DNA of 64,000 bases from an uncultured Prevotellaceae bacterium (lineage in GTDB: Bacteria; Bacteroidota; Bacteroidia; Bacteroidales; Bacteroidaceae), in contig CAMWKZ010000004.1 in NCBI GenBank assembly GCA_947174945.1, positions 27,395-91,394 of the forward strand, given 5' to 3'. Below the pieces are notes generated by a model. The model saw nothing but the letters and a program-made list of their open reading frames with translations. It was not told the origin of the DNA and searched no databases. Shown in pieces: positions 44,471 to 52,700 of this stretch. The stretch's first letter is position 1, and the number at the start of each line of letters is the position of its first letter. A program made the position numbers and the translations under genes.

Positions 44471-46198
44471 ATGAAACGCATACTACTGCTGATAAGCCTT
44501 GCCTGCACGCTGAGTGTTCATGCGGCAGACATACGCATCACCCCCGATTCGTCGCTGACCGATGCCGTGCGCCGTGCCCGCGAAATGCGCCGACTGGGGC
44601 AGGCTACCGACGTGACCATCCATCTCGGAGCGGGCACCTACCACCTCTACGAGCCACTGCGCCTGCGCCCCGAAGACAGCGGGCTGACCATCGAGGGCAA
44701 CGGGGCCACTATCAGCGGTGGCCTCGCCATCAGCCAATGGAAAAGGCAAGGCAAGCTGCTGGTGGCCGACGTGCCCGACTTCAACGGGCGGCCCATCGAC
44801 TTCCGACAGTTGTGGGTCAACGGGCGCAAGGCCGTCCGCGCCCGTGATGTCAGCGACTTTGAGCAGATGGCACGCATTCGCACATACGACAAGAAGAACC
44901 GCGTGCTGTGGGTGCCCCGCACGGCGGTGGCGCGCATCCTCAAGTCGCCATACGCTGAGATGGTGCTGCACGAGATGTGGTGTACGTCTAACCTGCGCAT
45001 CAAGAGCATCACCCCGCAGGGTGACTCTGCGGCTGTCCGCTTCCACGACCCCGAGGCGAAGCTGCAGTTTGAGCACCCGTGGCCGTCGCCCATGACGCCC
45101 GACACCAAGCACCCGTCGCCTTTCTACCTGACGAATGCCAAGGAACTGCTGGACGAGCCGGGCGAGTGGTACCACGACATACGCGAACACAAGCTCTACT
45201 ATATGCCGCGGCAGGGCGAGACCCGGTGCGAGGCCGTCGTCCCCGTACTGGAAACGCTGGTCGAGTGCATAGGCAGCGCCGAGCACCCCGTGCGCCACGT
45301 CAACATCAAGGGCATCCAGTTTTCGCACACCACATGGCTGCGCCCATCGGAGCTGGGCCACGTCCCCTTGCAGGCGGGAATGTACTTGACGGAGGCTTAC
45401 AAGCTGCGCCCGTCCATCGACCGCCCCAACAATCACAAGCTCGACAACCAAGGGTGGCTCGGGCGGGCACGTGCCGCCGTGGAGTTGCGCTATACCGAGG
45501 ACATTAACTTCAGCGGTTGCCGCTTTGAGCATCTGGGTGGTTCGGGACTTGACTACGCCACTTTCTGCAAAGGCGGAACGACAAAGGACTGCACCTTTAC
45601 CGACATTGCCATGAACGGCTACGTCTGCGGCTCGTTCTCGCCCGAGGGACTGGAGACGCACCGCCCCTATCAGCCCACCGACTTCCGCGAGGTGTGTACC
45701 CGTCAGGAGGTGAGCAACTGCCACTTCTACGACGTGACCAACGAGGACTGGGGCTGCGTGGCGATTGCAGCCGGGTACGTCGCAGACATCAATATCGAGC
45801 ACAACACCATCCACGACATCAGCTATACGGGCATATCACTGGGATGGGGCTGGAACCGTGACTTGGTATGTATGAAGGACAACAAGGTGCGTGCGAACCT
45901 TATCTACAACTACGCCCAGCACATGTACGACTGCGCCGGCATCTACACGCTGGGCAACCAGCCGGGTACCGTCATCAGCGAGAACGTGGTGCGCGACATA
46001 GCCCGCCCCTCCTACGTACACGACCCGGACCACTGGTTCTATCTATACACCGACGAAGGCTCCAGCAACATCACCGTGCGCGATAACTGGACGCCAGAGG
46101 AGAAATACCTGAAGAATGCCAACGGGCCAGGCAACTTATGGGAGAACAACGGCCCGCAGGTAAACGAAGAAATCAAGCATCATGCAGGACAACAATAA
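44471..46198 (+). CDS. Secreted right-handed beta-helix enzyme, GH141-like (second copy)
   Basis: 575 residues with a signal peptide (MKRILLLISLACTLSVHAAD). It is a paralogue of the product at 36608, sharing the start (TDAVRRAREMRRLGQATDVT), LYEPLRLRPEDSGLTIEGNG, NTIHDISYTGISLGWGW and AGIYTLGNQPGTVIS. It carries an extra insert in the middle (LWVNGRKAVRARDVSDFEQ), as GH141 proteins do. A glycan-cleaving role is likely. It overlaps the GH78 gene by 17 bp. The two paralogues probably act on different linkages of one glycan. Confidence 0.75.
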   Translation: MKRILLLISLACTLSVHAADIRITPDSSLTDAVRRAREMRRLGQATDVTIHLGAGTYHLYEPLRLRPEDSGLTIEGNGATISGGLAISQWKRQGKLLVADVPDFNGRPIDFRQLWVNGRKAVRARDVSDFEQMARIRTYDKKNRVLWVPRTAVARILKSPYAEMVLHEMWCTSNLRIKSITPQGDSAAVRFHDPEAKLQFEHPWPSPMTPDTKHPSPFYLTNAKELLDEPGEWYHDIREHKLYYMPRQGETRCEAVVPVLETLVECIGSAEHPVRHVNIKGIQFSHTTWLRPSELGHVPLQAGMYLTEAYKLRPSIDRPNNHKLDNQGWLGRARAAVELRYTEDINFSGCRFEHLGGSGLDYATFCKGGTTKDCTFTDIAMNGYVCGSFSPEGLETHRPYQPTDFREVCTRQEVSNCHFYDVTNEDWGCVAIAAGYVADINIEHNTIHDISYTGISLGWGWNRDLVCMKDNKVRANLIYNYAQHMYDCAGIYTLGNQPGTVISENVVRDIARPSYVHDPDHWFYLYTDEGSSNITVRDNWTPEEKYLKNANGPGNLWENNGPQVNEEIKHHAGQQ

Positions 46199-48227
46199 GG
46201 CAACGTGGATATGGTACCCGGGCGACTTCGAGGTGTGGCTCGGCAATATATTCAATAATCGTAGGACGGAGCGAGGGGCTATGTTCCCTCCGTTCTGGAA
46301 ACAGGACTCGCACTACGTGACGGTGGAGTTCTCCAAGGCCGTCACGCTATCGCATGAGGAGACCATCACCATCGCCTCCGAAGGCCAGTTCAACTTCCAG
46401 CTGGACGGTAAGTTGCAGTTTCCGTCCAACACCTATACCATTCCCGCTGGTCATCACAAGCTCAACCTGAAGGTATGGAACCAAGCCACGCCACCCGCCC
46501 TGTATATAACGGGCGATAGTATCGTGACCGATTCCACGTGGTTGGCAACCTATGAGGACAAGCTGTGGATTGACGAGAACGGTGTGGCGCACGGCTCGGG
46601 CATCTACGTGCCTGCCGCTTCGTGGCACTTCGATGCCATTGACACGCCCCCCTCGACCTATCATCTACAGTGCGAGGAGCACCTGCCCGTCAGCAGCGAA
46701 ACCGTCACGCCGCAGGGGGTGCTCTATGACTTTGGGCGCGAAACATTCGGGTATCTGAAGGTGAAGAACCTGCAAGGCACCATCCATGTCTACTATGGCG
46801 AGAGCCGAGAAGAAGCCCTCGACCGTGACCATTGCGAGACGCTCGACCGCATCGAAAGCCCTGTATGCACCGACTGCATCGCATCATCCAAGGCCTTCCG
46901 CTATGTCTATATCGAAAAGGAAGGCGGTGCGTCATACGCCGATGTGCTGATGGACTATGAGTATGCCCCGCACGACCCTGCCCGCTCTGGCTCTTTCCGC
47001 TGCTCTGATGACGAGCTGAACAGAATTTGGCAGGTGGGTGCCTACACGCTCGACCTCACTACTCGCGAGTTCTTCATGGACGGTATCAAGCGCGACCGCT
47101 GGACTTGGTCGGGCGATGCCATCCAGTCGTACCTCATGAATTACTACCTGCGCTTCGATACGGAGTGCGTCAAGCGCACCATCCGACAGCTGCGGGGCAA
47201 AGACCCCGTGACGGCTCACGTCAACACCATCATGGACTACACCTTCTATTGGTTTAAGTCGGTGCTTGACTACTATCAGTACACTGCCGATGCGGACTTT
47301 GTGCGCGAGATGTGGCCCCGCATGGTTACGCTCATGGACTATGTGCTGGGGCGCACCAATCAGGACGGCATGGCCGAGGGAAAGCCTGACGACTGGCTAT
47401 TCATCGACTGGGTGGACTTCCCCATGCACAAGCGCGGCACCATCTGCTTCGAGCAAATCCTGCTCTGCAAAGCCCTTGAAACGATGGCACAGTGTGCCGC
47501 GATTGTCAATGCCCCTGACGGACTGCCAGATTATGCGACCCTTGCTGCCAACCTCCGCGAGAAGCTCGTCGCCACCTTCTGGGACGACAAGGCGCACGCC
47601 TATCTCCATGCCATTGAGGACGGCCAGCTGAATCCGCACATCACCAAGTTCCCCAATATGTTTGCCATCCTCTATGGTCTTAGCGATGCCGAAGAGCAAC
47701 GGCAAATCATGCAGAGCGTCATGCTGAACCCGCAGGTTGACCCCATTACAACGCCCTATATGCGCTTCTACGAACTGGAAGCTCTCTGCATGGCTGGTCT
47801 GCAGACGCAGGTGCTGCAAGAGATACGCGACTACTGGGGTGGGATGCTCCGTGAGGGTGCCACCTCGTTCTGGGAGAAGTACGTGCCGTCCGAGACGGGT
47901 ACGCAGCATCTGGCCATGTATGGCCGCCCCTACGGCAAGTCACTTTGTCATGCGTGGGGTGCATCGCCTGTCTATCTGCTGGGCAAGTATTACTTAGGCG
48001 TGCAGCCTACGCAGCCCGGCTATGCCGAATATGAGGTGCGTCCATCGTTGGGCGACCTTGACTGGCTCGAGGGTGACGTGCCTACGCCCCACGGCATGAT
48101 ACACATATACATGAACCGTCGGCAAATAAAAATACGTGCCACGGAAGGCCGCGGCACGCTCTATTACAACGGCCAGCAGGTCAGCATCGACGCTGGTCGC
48201 GAGGTGGTTGTCAATCTATCGGAGTGA
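46182..48227 (+). CDS. Glycoside hydrolase family 78-like (alpha-L-rhamnosidase type)
   Basis: 681 residues with no signal peptide. WIWYPGDFEVWLGNIFNNRR at the start is a familiar beginning of Bacteroidetes GH78 proteins. The (alpha/alpha)6 domain has DGIKRDRWTWSGDAIQS (catalytic acidic region), then GKDPVTAHVNTIMDYTFYWF and WLFIDWVDF. A beta-sandwich closes it (GVQPTQPGYAEYEVRPSLGD). It likely removes terminal rhamnose, or a related sugar, inside the cell. Translation is coupled to the beta-helix gene; the 3' end overlaps galM by 17 bp. Confidence 0.85.
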   Translation: MQDNNKATWIWYPGDFEVWLGNIFNNRRTERGAMFPPFWKQDSHYVTVEFSKAVTLSHEETITIASEGQFNFQLDGKLQFPSNTYTIPAGHHKLNLKVWNQATPPALYITGDSIVTDSTWLATYEDKLWIDENGVAHGSGIYVPAASWHFDAIDTPPSTYHLQCEEHLPVSSETVTPQGVLYDFGRETFGYLKVKNLQGTIHVYYGESREEALDRDHCETLDRIESPVCTDCIASSKAFRYVYIEKEGGASYADVLMDYEYAPHDPARSGSFRCSDDELNRIWQVGAYTLDLTTREFFMDGIKRDRWTWSGDAIQSYLMNYYLRFDTECVKRTIRQLRGKDPVTAHVNTIMDYTFYWFKSVLDYYQYTADADFVREMWPRMVTLMDYVLGRTNQDGMAEGKPDDWLFIDWVDFPMHKRGTICFEQILLCKALETMAQCAAIVNAPDGLPDYATLAANLREKLVATFWDDKAHAYLHAIEDGQLNPHITKFPNMFAILYGLSDAEEQRQIMQSVMLNPQVDPITTPYMRFYELEALCMAGLQTQVLQEIRDYWGGMLREGATSFWEKYVPSETGTQHLAMYGRPYGKSLCHAWGASPVYLLGKYYLGVQPTQPGYAEYEVRPSLGDLDWLEGDVPTPHGMIHIYMNRRQIKIRATEGRGTLYYNGQQVSIDAGREVVVNLSE

Positions 48228-49323
48228 ACACGTAGGCCGTGTGCGAGCGGAATGTCTCGCCCGGCCTTAATACTGTTGAGGGGAACGCAGGCTGATTGGG
48301 AGAGTCGGCCAAGTGCATTGCCTCCAAGCAAACAGCCGAACGGCGTGGGTAGTAGATGCCCTGTTTGCCACGTGTATTCCCTTTCAGCCCGTTGCCCGTA
48401 TAGATGTGCAGCACGGGCTCCGTCGTATAGACCGTCATCCGCGTCTTGCTCTCCATGTCTGTTACAACGGCAGCCGCCTTCTGGTCGTTGCCTTTTGTTT
48501 TCAGCACAAAGCTGTGGTCGTAGCCTCCCGTCACCTTTAGCTGGGCATCGTCTTCGTTTATTCGTGCCCCTATCTTCCGAGGCTTTCTAAAGTCAAAGGG
48601 CGTGCCCTTCACCTTCATCATCTTGCCGTTTAGGTTCTTCTGAGCGTCAAAGGTGGCTATGCGGTCGCTGTTCACCCACAGCCATTCGTCGGTTATCTCC
48701 CTGTCTAACCGCCCTCCGATGTTGAAGAACGAATGGTTGGTCAGATTCAGTACCGTTGGTTTCGTCGTCGTCGCCTCGTAACTTACCTCTAATCCGTTTC
48801 GGTTGCTCACCTTGTATGTCAGGCTTACCGTCAGTTCTCCGGGGAATCCGTTCTCTCCGTCAGCCGACACATATTGCAGTGTAACCGTGCTGTCCGTCTG
48901 CCCCGTCACCGTCCAAACGCGGTCGGCAAACCCGGGGTAGCCTCCGTGCGATGTCACACCCTTGCCATTCTCCTGCAAGTGATGCTCCTGTCCGTCCAGC
49001 GTAAACTTCGCCCCCTTGATGCGCCCAACATAGCGTCCCACCGTTGCCCCATAGTTCTGACGCTCACGGCGGTAGTCGCCTATGTTGTCAAACCCCGTCA
49101 CGCAGTCGCGTCCGCCATACATCAGGCTTACTAATCGCGCTCCGTAGTTCGTCACGCAGGCCTCCATGCCCTGCCTGTTCGCTATCGTGTAAAGCCCCGT
49201 GCGCTTCCCATCCATAATGGAGTCGAAGCGTGCAGGGTTCAGCCCGGAGCGCGTCAGCCCCTGCGCCATCGCTGTCCCCATGCCACTCATGAGCAACAGC
49301 AATCCTACAACGCGCCGCATCAT
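48211..49323 (-). CDS. galM: Aldose 1-epimerase (mutarotase)
   Basis: 370 residues with a signal peptide (VVGLLLLMSGMGTAMAQ). Mutarotase family: ATVGRYVGRIKGAKFTLDGQ, VTSHGGYPGFADRVWTV, LNLTNHSFFNIGG (catalytic His) and GYDHSFVLK. The late Glu lies near SAVCLEAMHLADSPNQPAFP. It interconverts alpha and beta anomers of sugars, probably in the periplasm since it is exported. It is convergent with GH78 and overlaps it by 17 bp, while its start overlaps the stop of a 27-residue gene. Confidence 0.92.
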   Translation of the reverse strand: MMRRVVGLLLLMSGMGTAMAQGLTRSGLNPARFDSIMDGKRTGLYTIANRQGMEACVTNYGARLVSLMYGGRDCVTGFDNIGDYRRERQNYGATVGRYVGRIKGAKFTLDGQEHHLQENGKGVTSHGGYPGFADRVWTVTGQTDSTVTLQYVSADGENGFPGELTVSLTYKVSNRNGLEVSYEATTTKPTVLNLTNHSFFNIGGRLDREITDEWLWVNSDRIATFDAQKNLNGKMMKVKGTPFDFRKPRKIGARINEDDAQLKVTGGYDHSFVLKTKGNDQKAAAVVTDMESKTRMTVYTTEPVLHIYTGNGLKGNTRGKQGIYYPRRSAVCLEAMHLADSPNQPAFPSTVLRPGETFRSHTAYVFTPID

Positions 49324-49403
49324 TTCTCTTTCGTCTTATTGACGTAAATTGCCACGCCGATAATCACTAATGCCACAACGGCCACAATGTCTAATACTCC
49401 CAT
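49320..49403 (-). CDS. 27-residue single-helix membrane peptide upstream of galM
   Basis: A short gene: MGVLDIVAVVALVIIGVAIY then VNKTKEK and TGA. One membrane helix and a basic tail. Its TGA overlaps the galM ATG (ATGATG), so it would couple translation into galM. Evidence is limited to layout and composition; a short leader peptide is another reading. Confidence 0.45.
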   Translation of the reverse strand: MGVLDIVAVVALVIIGVAIYVNKTKEK

Positions 49404-49429
49404 AGTCAATATACCTTTAGTTATACATG

Positions 49430-49987
49430 CTATTTCCCTGTCTCAGCTTCTGCAGCCATTCCCATGCCTTCCTGCTCCCGTGGTGGTTCATACACCTTCA
49501 GGGCCGCACGGTCTTGCAGATAGATATGGTTCAGCGTGAATGCTATCGACTCTAACGTCTCCTCTCGTCGCTTCGGAGTCAGTTCGCACTCCCACACCGT
49601 AATGCAGTGCCACCCCATTTCTGCCAATCGGCGCTGTTCTTCCTTGTCTCGTTCTTTGTTCCTCCGTATCTTGTTTACCCAGAACTCTCGGTTCGTCCGC
49701 GGAATCTTGCAACACACTGAATTGACGATACCGTCGCTCCCCTCACCTCCTAAAGCAGAGGCAAGGTTCACCCCGTGTCCATGCCAAAAGCACCCGTTCA
49801 CAAAGATGCACGTCCTGTACTTCCTCAGCACCAAGTCGGGATGCCCCGGCAACCGCTTATGGTTCAGCCGGTAGCGGAATCCCCTGCTCCACAGTCCACG
49901 CCGCACAGTCATCTCGGGCCGCGTCCCCGCCGAGTGGATGGCCGCCATGTTCCTGTGCCGTTGTTCCGAAACTGATTCGTGGTTCAT
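49430..49987 (-). CDS. vsr: Very short patch repair endonuclease (Vsr family)
   Basis: 185 residues from ATG 49987 (MNHESVSEQRHRNMAAIHSA); a longer frame upstream passes through the promoter. GTRPEMTVRRGLWSRGFRYR, then LPGHPDLVLRKYRTCIFVNG and CFWHGH carry the catalytic Asp and the zinc-binding Cys/His residues. Vsr nicks T:G mismatches that arise from deamination of 5-methylcytosine. No cytosine methyltransferase gene lies beside it in this window, which is unusual. It sits inside the carbohydrate cluster and may be an insertion there. Confidence 0.88.
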   Translation of the reverse strand: MNHESVSEQRHRNMAAIHSAGTRPEMTVRRGLWSRGFRYRLNHKRLPGHPDLVLRKYRTCIFVNGCFWHGHGVNLASALGGEGSDGIVNSVCCKIPRTNREFWVNKIRRNKERDKEEQRRLAEMGWHCITVWECELTPKRREETLESIAFTLNHIYLQDRAALKVYEPPREQEGMGMAAEAETGK

Positions 49988-49991
49988 GCCT

Positions 49992-50000
49992 GCAAAGATA
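49992..50000 (-). promoter_or_regulatory. -7 motif of vsr
   Basis: Minus strand TATCTTTGC ending 5 bp before the ATG, giving a leaderless transcript. -33 box weak. Confidence 0.5.
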
Positions 50001-50105
50001 CAAATAAAAAACAGAAATGCAACGATTCGGGAAAGAATCAATGCCACGCCAAAAGAAAATCTAAACTTTAACACACCAAACAGGGTGTTTCTCAAACATT
50101 ATGCC

Positions 50106-50114
50106 TACCTTTGC
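50106..50114 (+). promoter_or_regulatory. -7 motif of the tandem GH43 gene
   Basis: Plus strand TACCTTTGC, about 48 nt of leader before ATG 50169. It diverges from the vsr motif. Confidence 0.5.
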
Positions 50115-50168
50115 AGACAAACCAGCACTTGCAGGTTGATGCTACAAAGGAACAAAACAAACATACCG

Positions 50169-52079
50169 ATGAAAAAGATTCTGATAACAACCCTACTACT
50201 GGGAATACTATTCCCCGCACTGGCCAAGAAGCCTATCAAGAAACAGCCGTTTGCTGGCTATCTGTTTGCCTACTTTGAAGGCAGCGGTGACAAAAACCAG
50301 CAGGAGCAATTACGCTTTGCCGTGAGCGAGGATGCCCGCAACTGGTACGCACTCAACGGGAACAGGCCCGTGGTGGGCAGCGACTCCATTAGCGAGAGCG
50401 GTGGCATCCGCGACCCACACATCTTGCGGGGCGAGGACGGCTGTTACTATATCGTGGCCACCGATATGATGACTGCCAAGAACGGCTGGAAAGAGAATCC
50501 CGGCATCGTACTGATGAAGTCTAACGACCTGATAAACTGGTCGCACACTAAAATCAACTTAGGCAAGGACTGGCCTAACTTCAGCGATGCCTATTGGGTA
50601 TGGGCACCGCAGACCATCTACGACCAAAAGGTACGCAAGTACATGATTTACTTCACGCTGCAACGCACGGGCGACGACCGTAAGAGTCTGATTACCTACT
50701 ACGCATACGCCAATAAGGACTTCACGGCTTTTGAGAGCGAACCGCGCCAACTCTTCAATGCCAAGTACGGCTCTATCGACAACGACATTGTTTATAAGGA
50801 CGGCATCTACCACCTGTTCTACAAAGGAAATACGAAGGATGAGAATGGCAAGGAGATAAAGAACGGTATTCAGCAGGCCACCTCAAAGCGACTGATTGGC
50901 TCATCATGGAAAGAGGACTTCAAGTACCTTGATGCCTACGCTGGTACGCGGACGCACGTAGAGGGTAGCAGTGTATTCCCCCTACACGATGGCAGTGGCA
51001 ACTGGGTACTGATGTACGACCTATACAGCAGTGGGCGTTACGAATACCAGACCTCAAAGGATTTGGTAAACTTCACTCGTGAGCCACAGTCGTTCCGCAA
51101 GGATTTCTTCCCTCGTCACGGTTCAGTAATTTCCTTAACCCAAGAGGAACTGACGCGCGTACAACAGCGATGGGGCTATGTACTGACCCATACATTCACA
51201 TCGAACGGAAACCCCATCATCCGCGACAAGCACACCGCCGACCCTGCCGTATGGGTAGAGAACGATACGCTCTGGCTCTTTGCTGGCCACGATGCCGCAG
51301 GCAATCAGACAAGATATGTCATGCGTGACTGGCTCCTCTATTCTACTACCGATATGAAACACTGGACGGAGCATCCCTCGCCCCTCCATATCAACGATTT
51401 CACTTGGGCCAAGAGCAAGCAGGCCTATGCTGGACACGTAGCCAAGAGAAACGGGAAATACTATTGGTACGTCTCAACCAACTGGTGCGGCATTGGCGTA
51501 GCCGTGAGTGACAAAATCACGGGTCCCTACAAGGATGCTTTGGGCAAGCCATTGCTCACCAACGACGATTGTTTCGATTCCCGCCACAGATGGGCCTGCA
51601 TAGACCCCGCCATCTTTACTGATGACGACGGTACACCTTATATTATATGGGGAAACCGAGAGTGCTATTATGCCCGGCTGAAAGACAATATGGTGGAAAT
51701 CGACGGCCCCATACACCGCATCCAAGTGCCCGACTTCACCGAAGCCCCGTGGATGCACAAGCACAACGGGAAGTATTACCTGACCTACGCATTCGGCTGG
51801 CCCGAGAAGATTGCCTACGCCGTGGCTGACGAGATAGGCGGCCCTTATCGCCCGATGGGTATTATCAGCGAAATTGCTGGTAATTCAAACACCACCCACC
51901 CCGCCATTGTGCAGTTCCGCAACCAGTGGCTCTTCTTCTCCCACAACGGAGGTCTGTTCGATGGAACCAGCTACAGCCGCTCCATCATCGCCGAGCCCAT
52001 GTATTACGACAACGAAGGGCACATACGTCCTATTCCCCCCACAACCAAAGGCATCACCGATTTGGATAATGCAAATTAG
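50169..52079 (+). CDS. Glycoside hydrolase with two tandem GH43 catalytic domains
   Basis: 636 residues from ATG 50169, which gives a proper signal peptide (MKKILITTLLLGILFPALA); the frame runs further upstream without family similarity. Both halves are five-bladed GH43 propellers. Domain 1 (about 25-340) has the base Asp in GIRDPHIL (about 82) and a Glu in HVEGSSVFPL (about 265). Domain 2 (about 345-630) has TADPAVW (about 358), CIDPAIF (about 479) and TEAPWM (about 525). GH43 enzymes release arabinose, xylose or galactose. With GH127 in the cluster, an arabinose-rich plant glycan is likely. Confidence 0.87.
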   Translation: MKKILITTLLLGILFPALAKKPIKKQPFAGYLFAYFEGSGDKNQQEQLRFAVSEDARNWYALNGNRPVVGSDSISESGGIRDPHILRGEDGCYYIVATDMMTAKNGWKENPGIVLMKSNDLINWSHTKINLGKDWPNFSDAYWVWAPQTIYDQKVRKYMIYFTLQRTGDDRKSLITYYAYANKDFTAFESEPRQLFNAKYGSIDNDIVYKDGIYHLFYKGNTKDENGKEIKNGIQQATSKRLIGSSWKEDFKYLDAYAGTRTHVEGSSVFPLHDGSGNWVLMYDLYSSGRYEYQTSKDLVNFTREPQSFRKDFFPRHGSVISLTQEELTRVQQRWGYVLTHTFTSNGNPIIRDKHTADPAVWVENDTLWLFAGHDAAGNQTRYVMRDWLLYSTTDMKHWTEHPSPLHINDFTWAKSKQAYAGHVAKRNGKYYWYVSTNWCGIGVAVSDKITGPYKDALGKPLLTNDDCFDSRHRWACIDPAIFTDDDGTPYIIWGNRECYYARLKDNMVEIDGPIHRIQVPDFTEAPWMHKHNGKYYLTYAFGWPEKIAYAVADEIGGPYRPMGIISEIAGNSNTTHPAIVQFRNQWLFFSHNGGLFDGTSYSRSIIAEPMYYDNEGHIRPIPPTTKGITDLDNAN

Positions 52080-52115
52080 TGCAAAATAAGCAGCAAAAAG
52101 CTATCATTTAGGGTT

Positions 52116-52257
52116 CATTCAGCCTCCAGTATCTCCTTCGGGTTGCTCCAGTATCTCTTTCGAGGTGCTTTAGTATCTGTTTACCCACCTAAACAGATAC
52201 TGTTTAAGGTCGAAACAGATACTGGAGCAACCCGAAGGAGATACTGGAGGCTGAATG
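52116..52257. repeat. 142-bp palindrome built of 22-bp units (array E)
   Basis: Outer arms of 41 bp (52116-52156 and 52217-52257) are perfect complements. An inner 11-bp stem (52172-52182 with 52191-52201) is also perfect. The same DNA divides into six 22-bp units from 52124 to 52255, each with AGTATC or GATACT at its centre; three point one way and three the other. It lies between the GH43 gene and the C10 peptidase promoter. Confidence 0.9.
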
Positions 52258-52287
52258 ACTAATAATTTCTATATTTCCCTGTAAACT

Positions 52288-52320
52288 TTTGCGCATTTCA
52301 AAAATAAGTTGTACTTTTGC
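52288..52320 (+). promoter_or_regulatory. Promoter of the 1459-residue C10 peptidase gene
   Basis: -33 TTTG (52288-52291), exactly 20 bp, -7 TACTTTTGC (52312-52320). Confidence 0.75.
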
Positions 52321-52326
52321 AACCAC

Positions 52327-52700
52327 AGACCGATTTGCAGAAGCCCCGGTCAGGGGTTAAGTGAGGAGGGATGTTGTGAACATAATAATTAAGAAAGCGT
52401 TTATCCACGCTGATTCTTGACCAATCGAAATTCTCGCAAAGTTTCATTTGGAAGTCAAGGATGTAGCAACGGTAGATGCCCGTGGTATGCAATACCCTGC
52501 ATTCAGCATAATATCTCGTGAGAGATATGGCTGGGTGTATTGTTTGCATATACAAGCGTGGGCTTCTGCGTTGCCGTCCGACTTCTAAAGGGCAATGCGA
52601 GAAGCCTCGGTTGGTAGGACGGTAACAGGTACAGATTCCTACGCTTTCCCATTTCAATTAACTGCCGACGAGGGGATGACCGAGGCACTATGACACCGAT
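52327..52700 (+). promoter_or_regulatory. 374-nt structured 5' leader of the C10 peptidase gene (candidate regulatory RNA)
   Basis: No plausible gene lies between the promoter and ATG 52701. Clear stems are CCCC/GGGG (52344-52347 with 52353-52356), a 7-bp hairpin ATATCTC/GAGATAT with a GTGA (GNRA) loop (52511-52528), and a 15-bp hairpin GGCTTCT+GCGTTGCC with GGCAATGC and AGAAGCC, one bulged G (52561-52606). The leader is more GC-rich than the gene after it. It may control translation of the protease, or be a separate RNA. Confidence 0.6.

Noticed and set aside
44483..45814. 443-residue minus-strand ORF opposite the second beta-helix gene
   Set aside because: Shadow frame; the plus-strand product has a signal peptide and a paralogue.
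36608..52079. A complete polysaccharide utilisation locus with SusC/SusD
   Set aside because: No TonB-dependent receptor, SusD-like lipoprotein or hybrid two-component regulator is found in the window.
52298..52657. 119-residue minus-strand ORF in the C10 leader
   Set aside because: It covers the -7 box and stable RNA hairpins of the plus-strand leader and has no start signal or family match. I prefer a non-coding leader.
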